DNA of 64,000 nt from Kiritimatiellota bacterium (GTDB lineage: Bacteria > Verrucomicrobiota > Kiritimatiellia > JAAZAB01), in the NCBI GenBank assembly GCA_026398415.1, contig JAPLSY010000084.1:1-64000 (forward strand), in the 5' to 3' direction. The first letter of the stretch is position 1. The number at the start of each line of letters is the position of its first letter. This document shows, one piece after another, positions 23,657-32,204 of the stretch. Under the pieces are notes generated by a model. That model ran no database searches, was not told where the DNA came from, and was given only the letters and a program-made list of their open reading frames with translations. Both the position numbers and the translations under genes were made by a program.

Positions 23657-23773
23657 TCAGCTACGGATTGGATTGAACACGGATTTAAATCGGATATCAT
23701 AGGTATTCAGCTGGTAGATATCCAGTAGTTTTCGGATTTCTGCCGGGGTGGCATCGGGACTTGACGCCAGCGC
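23657..23773 (-). other. 39-codon open frame, possible gene remnant
   Basis: Directly upstream of the ROK gene on the same strand, a frame without start codon reads PDATPAEIRKLLDIYQL and then repeat-like sequence before a TGA. It is bounded upstream by a TAG and could be the tail of a decayed gene. The rest of the gap to parB contains repeats: a ctacgctcaaggagctacg unit and attctacattctac just before parB. Confidence 0.25.
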
Positions 23774-23903
23774 CTAAAAGCGCCATCCTGTGCCTGAACA
23801 AAGCGGACGACAGACCCCACTACGCTCAAGGAGCTACGAGGGGCAGGCGACAGGGTTTCATTCTTCATTCTACATTCTACATCTCTGATGAGAGGAGTGG
23901 CTT

Positions 23904-24854
23904 ATGGCTTCCAAACACGGTCTGGGACGGGGATTGAGCGCGTTGATCAACGAAAAGCCGACCGCCGACCTTCCTACGCCCACCGGAGCGAGCTTCGCGA
24001 AGGCAGGAACGCCCGCGCCCGTCAATGCCGGCACACTGCCCGAAGGGATGACGACGGTTCCAGTGGATAAAATCCGGCCGAATCCCAAACAGCCCCGCCG
24101 CCGGTTTGCGCCCGAAGCGCTGGAAGACATGGTACGATCCATTCAGACGCACGGGGTACTTCAGCCGCTCCTCCTGCGCCGGATTGGCGATCATTACGAG
24201 CTGGTGGCCGGCGAGCGGCGCTGGCGGGCAGCCAGGCAGGCCGGACTGGAAACCGTGCCGGCCATTCTCAAGGATGTCAGCGACCGTGACGCCCTCGAAT
24301 TGACGCTCATCGAAAACCTTCAGCGCGAAGACCTGAATCCCGTTGAGGAAGCCGAAGGCTATCATAGCTTAACGGAGCAGTTCGCCCTGAGCCATGAGGA
24401 AATCGCCCTGCGGGTCGGCAAGGCGCGCGCCACGGTAACCAATGCCCTGCGCCTGCTCGCGCTTCCCGAGGAAATCAAGCAGATGCTGGTTCATGGCCGC
24501 CTCTCGTCCGGACACGCCAAGGCGCTTCTGGGCGTGGCGATTGACGAGGAAAAATGTTTTCTGGCCCGACGCACGGTGGAAGAAGGCTGGTCGGTCCGTG
24601 TGCTGGAAAAGGCCGTGGAACGCCTGTCCCGCGCTCCGCGTAAGCCCCGCGCCATGCGGGATGATATCCCCGCCGCGCATCTTCAGGATCTCTCGGACAA
24701 ACTGCACCGGCATTTCGGCACCAGCGTACGCCTCGTGCCTTCGCGCACCCTGGCCAACGGAAAAAAGGCCAAGGGCTTAATTGAAATTGATTTCTATTCC
24801 AACGAAGACCTGACCCGTATCCTGGACCTGCTCGGCCTCTCGGACCAGGGGTAG
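23904..24854 (+). CDS. parB: Chromosome-partitioning protein ParB
   Basis: A 316-residue ParB/Spo0J protein that loads on parS sites as a CTP-dependent clamp. MASKHGLGRGLSALI is the ParA-stimulating N-terminus, VPVDKIRPNPKQPRRRFAPEALEDMV starts the ParB domain, GERRWRAA is the CTP-binding motif, LIENLQREDLNPVEEAEGY follows, and the helix-turn-helix includes ALRVGKARATVTNALRLLALP. A hydrophobic C-terminal dimer segment closes it. The linker TPTGASFAKAGTPAPV is encoded by repeat-like DNA (accggagcgagcttcgcgaa). No parA is adjacent, which is unusual. Confidence 0.95.
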   Translation: MASKHGLGRGLSALINEKPTADLPTPTGASFAKAGTPAPVNAGTLPEGMTTVPVDKIRPNPKQPRRRFAPEALEDMVRSIQTHGVLQPLLLRRIGDHYELVAGERRWRAARQAGLETVPAILKDVSDRDALELTLIENLQREDLNPVEEAEGYHSLTEQFALSHEEIALRVGKARATVTNALRLLALPEEIKQMLVHGRLSSGHAKALLGVAIDEEKCFLARRTVEEGWSVRVLEKAVERLSRAPRKPRAMRDDIPAAHLQDLSDKLHRHFGTSVRLVPSRTLANGKKAKGLIEIDFYSNEDLTRILDLLGLSDQG

Positions 24855-25053
24855 CTGCCTGCCGCCGAATGGGAGACTGCGGATAGCACGGATGGGCACG
24901 GATAAGCACTCTCGTTTTTTCCTGCCTGGAATGATGCCGACCTCCTGATAAATTTTTACCCGTGTTATCCGGGTCATCCGCGGTTAATGATCGGTGGATT
25001 TTTTGCTTTGAATCCGGCGGAAAGTCACTTAGAATATATCCCATTTGAAACAT

Positions 25054-25131
25054 GGTGGGTGTAGCTCAGTTGGTTAGAGCGTCAGATTGTGGATCTGAAT
25101 GTCGCGGGTTCGACCCCCGTCACCCGCCCCA
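25054..25131 (+). tRNA. tRNA-His(GTG)
   Basis: A full cloverleaf: acceptor GTGGGTG/CACCCGC with the extra 5' G(-1) opposite discriminator C73, D-arm GCTCAGTTGGTTAGAGC, anticodon arm TCAGA-TTGTGGA-TCTGA with anticodon GTG, T-arm GCGGGTTCGACCCCCGT and an encoded CCA. The encoded G(-1) is the histidine identity element. Confidence 0.96.
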
Positions 25132-25163
25132 CCCAAAAATGTTCGGAAACGAGCGAGCCATCC

Positions 25164-25796
25164 ATGGCGCGTATTCTTGGCGATGCGTCCGACAAGCTCC
25201 CCGCCGCCACCTCGAAAGCCCGCGCCCTGCTAATCGGCGGGGTGCGCTTTACGCATGCGGCCGCGCGGTTCTGGGCCTCCCTGCTGAGCGAAGTGGCCGC
25301 CGATTATCCCGACTGCAACGCCCTGGTTTTCAAAACCCTGGCCGGCACCGTCCTGACGCGCGACCTGCTGTTCCCGGAAATGGCCCTCCAGCGCGAGCTG
25401 GATCGCCTCCAACCGACGGTCCCGATCGAGCAGGCCCTGAAAGAAGCGCTCGCCGAATTCGAAATCTTCGGACCGCCCGGCTCCGTCCAGCTCAGCCTGC
25501 TTGCCGACGACCGGGAAATAAAGCGCTGCCAACTGCCGTTGGATTGTGTGGATGCCGATATTTTCGCCTACCTGCTGACGTGGCTCATGGAATGGGCGGA
25601 ACTCCCGGAAAGCCAATGGAACAGCGATCGCGTGGAAGGCGCTTTCCCGATCCGTGACCCGGACAGCACGTTGAGCGGCCGCGTGCAATTCGAATTTACG
25701 CGCAGCCATATCAGCGAAGGCCTGTATCGCTGGCAGCTCCTGATGCGCCGCATGGCGTTGGCGGATGAACCTCGCAATGGCGAACCAGGCAATTGA
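25164..25796 (+). CDS. Hypothetical cytosolic protein
   Basis: A 210-residue protein with no recognised domain, signal peptide or membrane segment. It begins MARILGDASDKLPAATSKARALLIGGVRF and shows alternating helices with conserved-looking GPPGSVQLSLLADDREIKRCQLPLDCVDADIFAYLLTWLMEWAELPESQW. The start at 25164 has no strong ribosome site. Strong GC3 preference supports coding. Confidence 0.7.
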   Translation: MARILGDASDKLPAATSKARALLIGGVRFTHAAARFWASLLSEVAADYPDCNALVFKTLAGTVLTRDLLFPEMALQRELDRLQPTVPIEQALKEALAEFEIFGPPGSVQLSLLADDREIKRCQLPLDCVDADIFAYLLTWLMEWAELPESQWNSDRVEGAFPIRDPDSTLSGRVQFEFTRSHISEGLYRWQLLMRRMALADEPRNGEPGN

Positions 25797-25837
25797 CGCG
25801 CCGCGCGGGATGCTTTACAGTTAGATCGATAAGCTTT

Positions 25838-26001
25838 AGTAGTCAGTAGTCAGTAGTCAGTAGTCAGTAGTCAGAATCCAGAACGGAATACCCATGCGTA
25901 TACCATCCAGAAGAAGCCAGAATTCTGACTCCTGAATTCTGGCTCTTGGCATGGCTTTCCTCATTCTGAATTCTGACTACTGAATTCTGGCTACTGAGTA
26001 A
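25838..26001 (+). repeat. Family Q repeats upstream of purC
   Basis: A tandem 7-bp array (gtagtca repeated five times) at about 25838-25875 is followed by alternating blocks such as gaattctgactcctgaattc and gaattctggctactgag to about 26001. Similar blocks occur at about 10390-10420 and 32060-32168. In all three cases the next gene downstream is on the plus strand. GAATTC-centred short palindromes are frequent within it. Confidence 0.8.
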
Positions 26002-26019
26002 TTACAAAATCAGGAGCAC

Positions 26020-26988
26020 ATGATATCAGAAGCACGCCTCAGAGAAGAATTGCATCGCACCCTGCGGGAAACCAACCTGGTCGGATTGGGCGAGCGTGAA
26101 ACCGGCAAGGTGCGCGATTCATACAAACAAGCGGGAAAGCGCATCCTGGTCACCACGGACCGGATTTCGGCCTTCGACTGCATCCTCGGCACGATCCCGT
26201 TCAAGGGCCAGGTACTGAACCAGATGGCGGCTTTCTGGTTCGAAAAGACCCGCGCCATCGCGCCCAATCATGTTATCGATGTGCCCGATCCCAACGTCAT
26301 GGTCGTGGCCGAATGCGAGCAATTGCCGATCGAATTGATTGTGCGCGGGTACATCACCGGCGTCACCAAAACATCGCTCTGGTATAACTACGAGCGCGGC
26401 ATCCGCAATTACTGCGGCAATCTGTTGCCCGACGGTCTGCGCAAGGACCAGAAACTGCCGCGTCCCATCCTGACCCCGACCACCAAGCTGGAAGCCCATG
26501 ATCGGCCCATATCCCGTGCAGAGGCCCTGGCCGAAGGACTGATCACGGCCGCGCTTTTTGATGCCGCCGGCGATATCTGCCTGCGGCTGTTCGATTTCGG
26601 CGTGCGCTATGCCGCGTCACGCGGACTGATCCTCGTGGACACCAAATACGAACTCGGCCGGCGCAACGGCCAACTCGTCGTATCCGATGAAATCCATACC
26701 CCCGATTCATCCCGTTACTGGTTTGCCGACACCTATGCCACGCTGTTCGCGCAAGGCGCCGACCAGCGCAAGATCGACAAGGAATATGTCCGCGAATGGT
26801 TTGCCGCGCGCGGCTTCCGCGGGGATGGCGTCCCGCCCCCCATGCCCGACGACGTGCGCCTCGAAGCCGCCCGGCGCTACATCCAGTCCTACGAAACCAT
26901 TACCGGCCGTGAATTTGTCGTGACCGACGAGCCCGTGGAGCAACGCATTGCAGCCACTTTGCAAAAAAAAGGATACATGCAGAAATGA
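26020..26988 (+). CDS. purC: SAICAR synthetase
   Basis: Adds aspartate to CAIR in step eight of purine synthesis. The 322-residue protein is the longer (about 300-residue) type: GKVRDSYKQAGKRILVTTDRISAFDCILGTIPFKGQVLNQMAAFWF, MVVAECEQLPIELIVRGYITGVTKTSLWYNYERG, LPRPILTPTTKLEAHDRPIS, LVDTKYELGRRNGQLVVSDEIHTPDSSRYW. The start is ATG 26020 with CAGGAGCAC upstream. purB and purA follow within 6 kb but not as one operon. Confidence 0.96.
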   Translation: MISEARLREELHRTLRETNLVGLGERETGKVRDSYKQAGKRILVTTDRISAFDCILGTIPFKGQVLNQMAAFWFEKTRAIAPNHVIDVPDPNVMVVAECEQLPIELIVRGYITGVTKTSLWYNYERGIRNYCGNLLPDGLRKDQKLPRPILTPTTKLEAHDRPISRAEALAEGLITAALFDAAGDICLRLFDFGVRYAASRGLILVDTKYELGRRNGQLVVSDEIHTPDSSRYWFADTYATLFAQGADQRKIDKEYVREWFAARGFRGDGVPPPMPDDVRLEAARRYIQSYETITGREFVVTDEPVEQRIAATLQKKGYMQK

Positions 26989-27100
26989 AAAATGCTCTCC
27001 GGCGGCATATCCAAAGACATTTTTACCACGGATATCACGGATGACACTGATATCAGTCCAACTATCAAACCGTTTAATTATTTACATTTCTATCTGTTAT

Positions 27101-27170
27101 CCGTGGCATCCGTGCAATCAGTGGTGAGTATCAACATCAAGTTGTCGGATTAAAATATTCTATCAATCAA
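27101..27170 (+). repeat. 70-bp upstream repeat, copy 1
   Basis: The 70 bp match 28406-28475 with three substitutions. They contain ccgtggcatccgtgcaatca, a dispersed-repeat sequence, followed by unique-looking gttgtcggattaaaa. The block ends 22 bases before the URO-D-like gene. The 204-bp gap from 26989 holds nothing else recognised. Confidence 0.88.
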
Positions 27171-27192
27171 CAGTTCGGCAGGAGAAGCAACG

Positions 27193-28239
27193 ATGATGAG
27201 TCAACGCGAAAACATTATCCGCTCGGTTCGTTTCGAGCGACCGGAACGCATCCCCATGGGGTTCTGGATCAACCCCGCCTGTTGCAATTATTACCCACCA
27301 TCCGTACTCGATGACCTGCAGGAGAGCCACCCATACTTATTCCCCGGCTTTCGTCGTCCATCCGAGCCGCCGGCCGCGCCCAAGCCGCCAGTGCAGAGCT
27401 CATACGTTGACGCGTGGGGTGTCACCATGGCCAGTCCCGAGGAGGGCATTGCGGCAACGGCGGTCCGGCATCCCTTCGCGGACTGGAGTGCGTTCGAACG
27501 CTATTCACCGCCACCTTTGCCGGACCTGACGGATGACGAGAAAAAGCGTCCGAACCTGGCAGCGGACAACCGGCGGGATGCGATCGCGACCGGCACCCTG
27601 GTGTCTGGCGGATTACCGCACGGCCATACATTTCTACGGTTGTGCGACCTGCGCGGATACGAGGCCCTGATCTGCGACATGGCGGACGAGGAACCGCGGC
27701 TCTGGCGGTTGATCGAGATGCTCGAGGCTTACAACGAGGCGATGGTACGCTGTTCCCTGCGCCGCGGCGTGGAGTGGATGGGATATCCCGAAGACCTCGG
27801 CATGCAGGTGGGCCCGATGCTTTCACCGGAACACTTCCGCACGTATATCAAGCCGAGTTACCTCAGGCTCATGCACCTGGCGCGCGAGGCCGGCGACATC
27901 ATCCACATGCACTCGGACGGCGACATCCGCGACCTGGCGGACGACCTGGTGGATAGCGGAGTACAGGTCGTGAACCTTCAGGATCTCGTCAATGGTCTCG
28001 AGTGGATCCGCCAGCATTTTAAGGGCAAGGTCTGTATCGACCTCGACATCGACCGGCAGAAGGTGACGCGCTTTGGGACGCCGGCCGAGGTGGACGCGCT
28101 GATCCACACCGAAGTCGAGACGCTCGGCAGTCACGAGGGTGGACTGATGATGAGCTATGGCATGTATCCGGGCATTCCGCTCGCCAACGCGAAGGCGCTC
28201 ATGGATGCGATGGAAAAATACTCGACTCATTATTCGTGA
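27193..28239 (+). CDS. URO-D superfamily protein (not HemE), paralog 3
   Basis: A 348-residue protein. SQRENIIRSVRFERPERIPMGFWINPACCNYY is the usual N-terminal part, LRLCDLRGYEALICDMADEEPRLWRLIEMLEAYNEAMVR is the central helix pair, and DIIHMHSDGDIRDLADDLVDSGVQVVNLQDL is the barrel strand with the SDG motif of this uncharacterised branch. DLDIDRQKVTRFGTPAEVDALIH and GGLMMSYGMYPGIPLANAKALMDAM close the barrel. It is preceded by the same 70-bp upstream block as the sialidase-like gene, so the two may be co-regulated. Role in sugar or methyl metabolism unknown. Confidence 0.82.
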   Translation: MMSQRENIIRSVRFERPERIPMGFWINPACCNYYPPSVLDDLQESHPYLFPGFRRPSEPPAAPKPPVQSSYVDAWGVTMASPEEGIAATAVRHPFADWSAFERYSPPPLPDLTDDEKKRPNLAADNRRDAIATGTLVSGGLPHGHTFLRLCDLRGYEALICDMADEEPRLWRLIEMLEAYNEAMVRCSLRRGVEWMGYPEDLGMQVGPMLSPEHFRTYIKPSYLRLMHLAREAGDIIHMHSDGDIRDLADDLVDSGVQVVNLQDLVNGLEWIRQHFKGKVCIDLDIDRQKVTRFGTPAEVDALIHTEVETLGSHEGGLMMSYGMYPGIPLANAKALMDAMEKYSTHYS

Positions 28240-28405
28240 AACCAAAATGCCAACAAGCCAGATGCATGGCGAAGCTTATGGCCACGCCGTGATCCGTACG
28301 TTGGGCTTGCAGAAACACAATACTCGATTCCGATGTCCGGATTTGGCAGCTTGAAATCATGAAGTTCACGCAATACTTCATGCATGTTCGCGAGCGGCCG
28401 GATCG

Positions 28406-28475
28406 CCGTGGCATCCGTGCAATCAGTGGTGAGTATCAATATCAAGTTGTCGGATTAAAACATTCTTTCAATCAA
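28406..28475 (+). repeat. 70-bp upstream repeat, copy 2
   Basis: Second copy of 27101-27170, 37 bases before the sialidase-like gene. Bases 28240-28405 before it hold no recognised gene. Confidence 0.88.
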
Positions 28476-28512
28476 TGGTTGTGCAAAAACATATAAAGCG
28501 GGACCGAAGGCA

Positions 28513-29574
28513 ATGAAACAAAACCTGCCCGTCGTCGACATATCTATGGAAACCTGCCGACACGTAATCGTTGCGCAGGGAACTGAAGAAATATACCAGG
28601 GACATCCCACGACGCTTCTGATGCCGGACGGCAAGACGATTTTCTGTGTCTGGACCTATGGCCACGGCGGTCGCTGTGGCCCCATGGCACGCAGCAATGA
28701 CGCCGGACGAACTTGGATGAGGATGGATGACCAATTGCCCGAGGGATTCCAGCGGCATGAGAATTGTCCGAGCATCTATCGGCTGGTCGGTCCCGACGGC
28801 AGGGAACGGCTATGGGTGTTTTCGGCCCAGCCGGATATGCCGCGTATTGTGAGCGAGGATGGCGGCACAAACTGGCGTGAGATGCCTCCCTTGGGGCTGC
28901 CTTGCATCATGACGTTCAGCAGCATTGTTCGGCTCCGGAACGGCAACTACCTCGGGATGTATCATCGACGGATGGACGCTATTACGGGCGAGTCCGATCA
29001 ATCAGTGCCATTGAATGTGGTTCAGACCGAAACGGTTGATGGTGGACTGACGTGGTCCGCCCCGCGCGTTGTGGCTGCCGTGTCCGGAAAGATGCCCTGT
29101 GAACCGTATGTCTTTCGCTCTCCCGACGGCAAAGAATTGTGCTGCCTCATGCGCGAAAACAACCACACCGGGAACAGCTTGGTGATGTTCAGCCGGGACG
29201 AAGGCACGACGTGGAGCGTGCCGCGGGATACTTGCTGGGGGCTAACTGGTGACAGACACCAGGGAGTATACGCAAAAGATGGACGGCTGGTCATCGCGCT
29301 CCGTGATGAAGCACCGGAAACTCCGACACGAGGGCACTTCGTGGCCTGGGTGGGAACGTACGATGACATTAGGAACGAATATCCCGGCCAGTATCGGATC
29401 AAGCTGTTACACAGCCATGCCGATTGCGGCTATTCGGGCGTCGAGCGCCTGCCCGACGGCACGATTCTTGCCACCACGTATGTCAAGTACGAACCGGGAA
29501 AAGTAAAACACTCGGTGGTTTGTGTGCGCTTTGACCTTAAGGAACTCGATAACAAGCTGCATGCCCAGAAATGA
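28513..29574 (+). CDS. Sialidase-like six-bladed propeller (BNR/Asp-box) protein
   Basis: A 353-residue protein with four Asp-boxes: [24 protein letters not shown] and SRDEGTTW, spaced about 50-60 residues apart as in exo-alpha-sialidases and related propeller hydrolases. There is no signal peptide, so it would act in the cytosol unless the start is wrong. The catalytic Arg triad cannot be confirmed by eye (MPRIVSEDG and [14 protein letters not shown] are candidates). Sialidase, or another BNR-fold glycosidase such as one acting on uronate or rhamnose, is possible. It shares a 70-bp upstream block with the URO-D-like gene before it. Confidence 0.82.
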   Translation: MKQNLPVVDISMETCRHVIVAQGTEEIYQGHPTTLLMPDGKTIFCVWTYGHGGRCGPMARSNDAGRTWMRMDDQLPEGFQRHENCPSIYRLVGPDGRERLWVFSAQPDMPRIVSEDGGTNWREMPPLGLPCIMTFSSIVRLRNGNYLGMYHRRMDAITGESDQSVPLNVVQTETVDGGLTWSAPRVVAAVSGKMPCEPYVFRSPDGKELCCLMRENNHTGNSLVMFSRDEGTTWSVPRDTCWGLTGDRHQGVYAKDGRLVIALRDEAPETPTRGHFVAWVGTYDDIRNEYPGQYRIKLLHSHADCGYSGVERLPDGTILATTYVKYEPGKVKHSVVCVRFDLKELDNKLHAQK

Positions 29575-29821
29575 CCTCAGTGACGACGGATATCGCACAA
29601 CAAGACGGATGCATGAGCAAGCGCTTCAGTGAGCTACGCCAGATTTATTGAAAACCATGCCGCAGCCCCGGCACGGGCAAAGGCTAATTCGTCAACCCGG
29701 AACTTCACAGTTCCAACCTTGTCCTTTGCTAACAGTTCATGTATTCTGACATCCTGTAGGGGACTTTCCGCCTAGGGCGGATCAGCTTGTGGCTGAAAAC
29801 CCCATTAATTGAGGTTTTATT

Positions 29822-31159
29822 ATGAGCGTTCATCCCATTGAATTCCGGTATTACTCCGAAACCATGCGCGCGCTCTTCACGGAAGAGGCCAAGCTGCAGA
29901 ACTGGCTGACAGTCGAGGCCGCCTTGGCGCGCGCCCATGCCCGGCTGGGGCATATTCCAAAAGCGGCAGCCGCCGTCATCAGCCGCAATGCCACCGTAGC
30001 CAAGGTCCGGCTGGCACGGGTCAAAGCAATTGAGTCGGAGATTCACCATGACCTCATGGCCATGGTGCGGGCGCTGACCGAAGCATGCGGCCGCAAGGCC
30101 GGCAAATATGTACACCTGGGCGCCACCTCTTACGATATCGAAGACACCGCCCTGGCTTTACAGCTCAGTGCCGCACTGAATCTAATCGCGCAGGATGCAC
30201 AAGCTTTGCTTAAGACGCTTGCGGCTTTGGCCAAACGCACGCGCAAACTGGTATGCGTCGGCCGCACGCATGGCCAGCACGCCGTTCCAACCACCTACGG
30301 GTTGAAATTCGCGATTTATGCCGGCGAAGTGCGGAGGCATCTCGATCGGCTGGCCGAAGCCCAGCGCCGCATCCGGGTGGGCCAGATGACCGGCGCCGTG
30401 GGCACCCAGGCGAGTTTCGGCCCCGATGCGCCGCAACTGCAACGCCTGGTGATGAAAGATTTGGGACTCACGCCGGTCATGGTTTCCAACCAGGTGATCC
30501 AGCGGGACCGCCACGCCGAAGTCGTGTTTGACCTGGCCCTGCTTGCGGCCACCGGCGAAAAAATCGCCCAGGAAATCCGCAACCTCCAGCGCACGGAAAT
30601 CGGCGAGGTGTTCGAATCGTTCCAAAAACTGCAGGTCGGCTCTTCCACCATGCCGCAGAAGCGCAATCCGCACAAGAGCGAACGCATCTGTTCCCTGGCA
30701 CGGATCATCCGGGCCCAGGTGGCCCCGGCCCTGGAAAATATTTCCCTCGAGCACGAACGCGATTTGACCAATTCCGCCGCCGAACGCGTGATTTTCCCGG
30801 AAGCCTTCATCCTGACCGATTACCTGCTCCGCCAGCTGGACGAGATTCTGCGGGGCCTGGATATCCGCGAACAGGCCATTCAAAAAAACCTGGGGATGAC
30901 CAACGGCCTGATTATGAGCGAGCGGGTCATGCTGGAGCTGGTGAAACGGGGCTTAGGCCGGCAGGAGGCCCATGAAATCCTGCGGCAGGCCGCGCGGACG
31001 GCGTTTGCCGCCAACCAGTCGCTCAAGGAAATCCTGCTACGGGATCGGCGCGTCACCAAAGTCATGACAGTCTCAGCCCTGGATCGCTGTCTGGATCCGG
31101 CCAGTTACATCGGCACGGCCGTGGCGCAAGTGGACAACCTGCTGGCCGCGTTGCGGTAG
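29822..31159 (+). CDS. purB: Adenylosuccinate lyase
   Basis: Cleaves SAICAR and adenylosuccinate in purine synthesis. The 445-residue protein shows the fumarase-superfamily signature SSTMPQKRNPHKSE, the VGRTHGQHAVPTTYG histidine block, HLGATSYDIEDTALA, and a C-terminal domain with ERVMLELVKRGLGRQEAHEI. All usual regions are present. The 247-bp gap before it holds only short repeat-like sequence (ccgcctagggcgg at about 29769). It is followed without spacing by family P repeats. Confidence 0.96.
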   Translation: MSVHPIEFRYYSETMRALFTEEAKLQNWLTVEAALARAHARLGHIPKAAAAVISRNATVAKVRLARVKAIESEIHHDLMAMVRALTEACGRKAGKYVHLGATSYDIEDTALALQLSAALNLIAQDAQALLKTLAALAKRTRKLVCVGRTHGQHAVPTTYGLKFAIYAGEVRRHLDRLAEAQRRIRVGQMTGAVGTQASFGPDAPQLQRLVMKDLGLTPVMVSNQVIQRDRHAEVVFDLALLAATGEKIAQEIRNLQRTEIGEVFESFQKLQVGSSTMPQKRNPHKSERICSLARIIRAQVAPALENISLEHERDLTNSAAERVIFPEAFILTDYLLRQLDEILRGLDIREQAIQKNLGMTNGLIMSERVMLELVKRGLGRQEAHEILRQAARTAFAANQSLKEILLRDRRVTKVMTVSALDRCLDPASYIGTAVAQVDNLLAALR

Positions 31160-31230
31160 ACAGACGCCTGACGACAGACGACAGACAACGGACGACAGAC
31201 AACGGACGACAGACAACGGACGACAGACCG
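31160..31230 (+). repeat. Family P tandem repeat after the purB stop
   Basis: Immediately after the stop codon come cagacgcctgacgacagacg and then three and a half copies of the 14-mer gacgacagacaacg (31177-31229). It lies between purB and the EFR1 gene, both on the plus strand. It is not a CRISPR: there are no spacers. Confidence 0.9.
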
Positions 31231-31249
31231 TGGCAGGACAAGACAGAGC

Positions 31250-32050
31250 ATGAACACGATCCTATATTACTTTTCCGGCACGGGAAACTCGCTGGCCGTC
31301 GCCCGCGACCTGGCCGCCGCCCTGGGCAACACAACGTTGATTGCCATCCCCAAAGCGCTCCAGGAGCCGGGTGGCGTTGCGGCCAGTGCCGTCGCCACGG
31401 CCGATGCCGTCGGCATAGTGTTTCCCGTGTACGCCTGGGGACCGCCGCGGATCGTGACTGATTTTATCAACTCGCGGAAATGGCACGATATTCCATACCT
31501 GTTTGCCGTCTGCACCTGCGGCGGGTTTCCCGGCGGCACGCTGACATTGGTAGAGCGGGCGCTCCGCGCGCGGGGCGGAAACTTGCAAGCCGGGTTCTCG
31601 ATTGTCATGCCCGGCAATTATACGGCCTTGTATGGCGCCATTGCGGAAGCCAAACAGCAGAAGCTGTTCACCCGGGCCCGCGCGCGGATCGCGGAAATCG
31701 CCGAGTGGGTCAAAGCGCACCGCAATCGGCCGGTCGAAAAGAGCTTTTTCCTGGTCAACTGGCTGACAACGGGGTTCCTGTATAAATTCGGTATGCCAAA
31801 GTTTAAAACGGCCGACGTCAAATTCTGGGTGATGGATACCTGCACGCATTGCGGCCTGTGCGTTAAAGTCTGTCCGCGGCTTAACATTGACCTTAAAGAC
31901 GGCCGCCCGCAGTGGCATGGTAATTGCGAGCAATGCATGGCCTGCCTGCAGTGGTGTCCCGTGGAGGCCATCCAGTTCGGCAAAGCGACACAGCAGCGCA
32001 AGCGCTACCATCACCCGTCCGTAAAAGCAAAAGATTTGTTCGTGAAATAG
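31250..32050 (+). CDS. EFR1-type flavodoxin-ferredoxin fusion
   Basis: A 266-residue protein with an N-terminal flavodoxin-like half (TILYYFSGTGNSLAVARDLA is the FMN phosphate loop; VGIVFPVYAWGPPRIV) and a C-terminal pair of 4Fe-4S motifs: CTHCGLCVKVCPRLNI and CEQCMACLQWCPVEAI. This is the layout of the EFR1 ferredoxin family, expected to carry electrons in an unknown redox pathway. ATG at 31250. No partner oxidoreductase is adjacent. Confidence 0.9.
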   Translation: MNTILYYFSGTGNSLAVARDLAAALGNTTLIAIPKALQEPGGVAASAVATADAVGIVFPVYAWGPPRIVTDFINSRKWHDIPYLFAVCTCGGFPGGTLTLVERALRARGGNLQAGFSIVMPGNYTALYGAIAEAKQQKLFTRARARIAEIAEWVKAHRNRPVEKSFFLVNWLTTGFLYKFGMPKFKTADVKFWVMDTCTHCGLCVKVCPRLNIDLKDGRPQWHGNCEQCMACLQWCPVEAIQFGKATQQRKRYHHPSVKAKDLFVK

Positions 32051-32059
32051 GGAAACTGA

Positions 32060-32168
32060 TCAGTAGTCAGAAGGCAGTAGCCAGGATTCAGAATTTTCAA
32101 GTTCTACAACATGATTGTTGTCAAAATCTGCATTTATTCTGAATTCTGACTCCTGAATTCTGGCTCCT
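32060..32168 (+). repeat. Family Q repeats between EFR1 and purA
   Basis: Blocks cagtagtcagaaggcagtag, attctgaattctgactcctg and gaattctggctcctaaac, similar to 25838-26001 and about 10390-10420. The block ends 37 bases before purA. No gene is seen in the 154-bp gap. Confidence 0.75.
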
Positions 32169-32204
32169 AAACAGGGTCATTCAGCCACAAGGGAGAAATA
32201 GCAC

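Noticed and set aside
31160-31230. CRISPR array
   Set aside because: The 14-bp repeats follow each other without spacers and there are no cas genes. The same holds for the 7-bp array at 25838.
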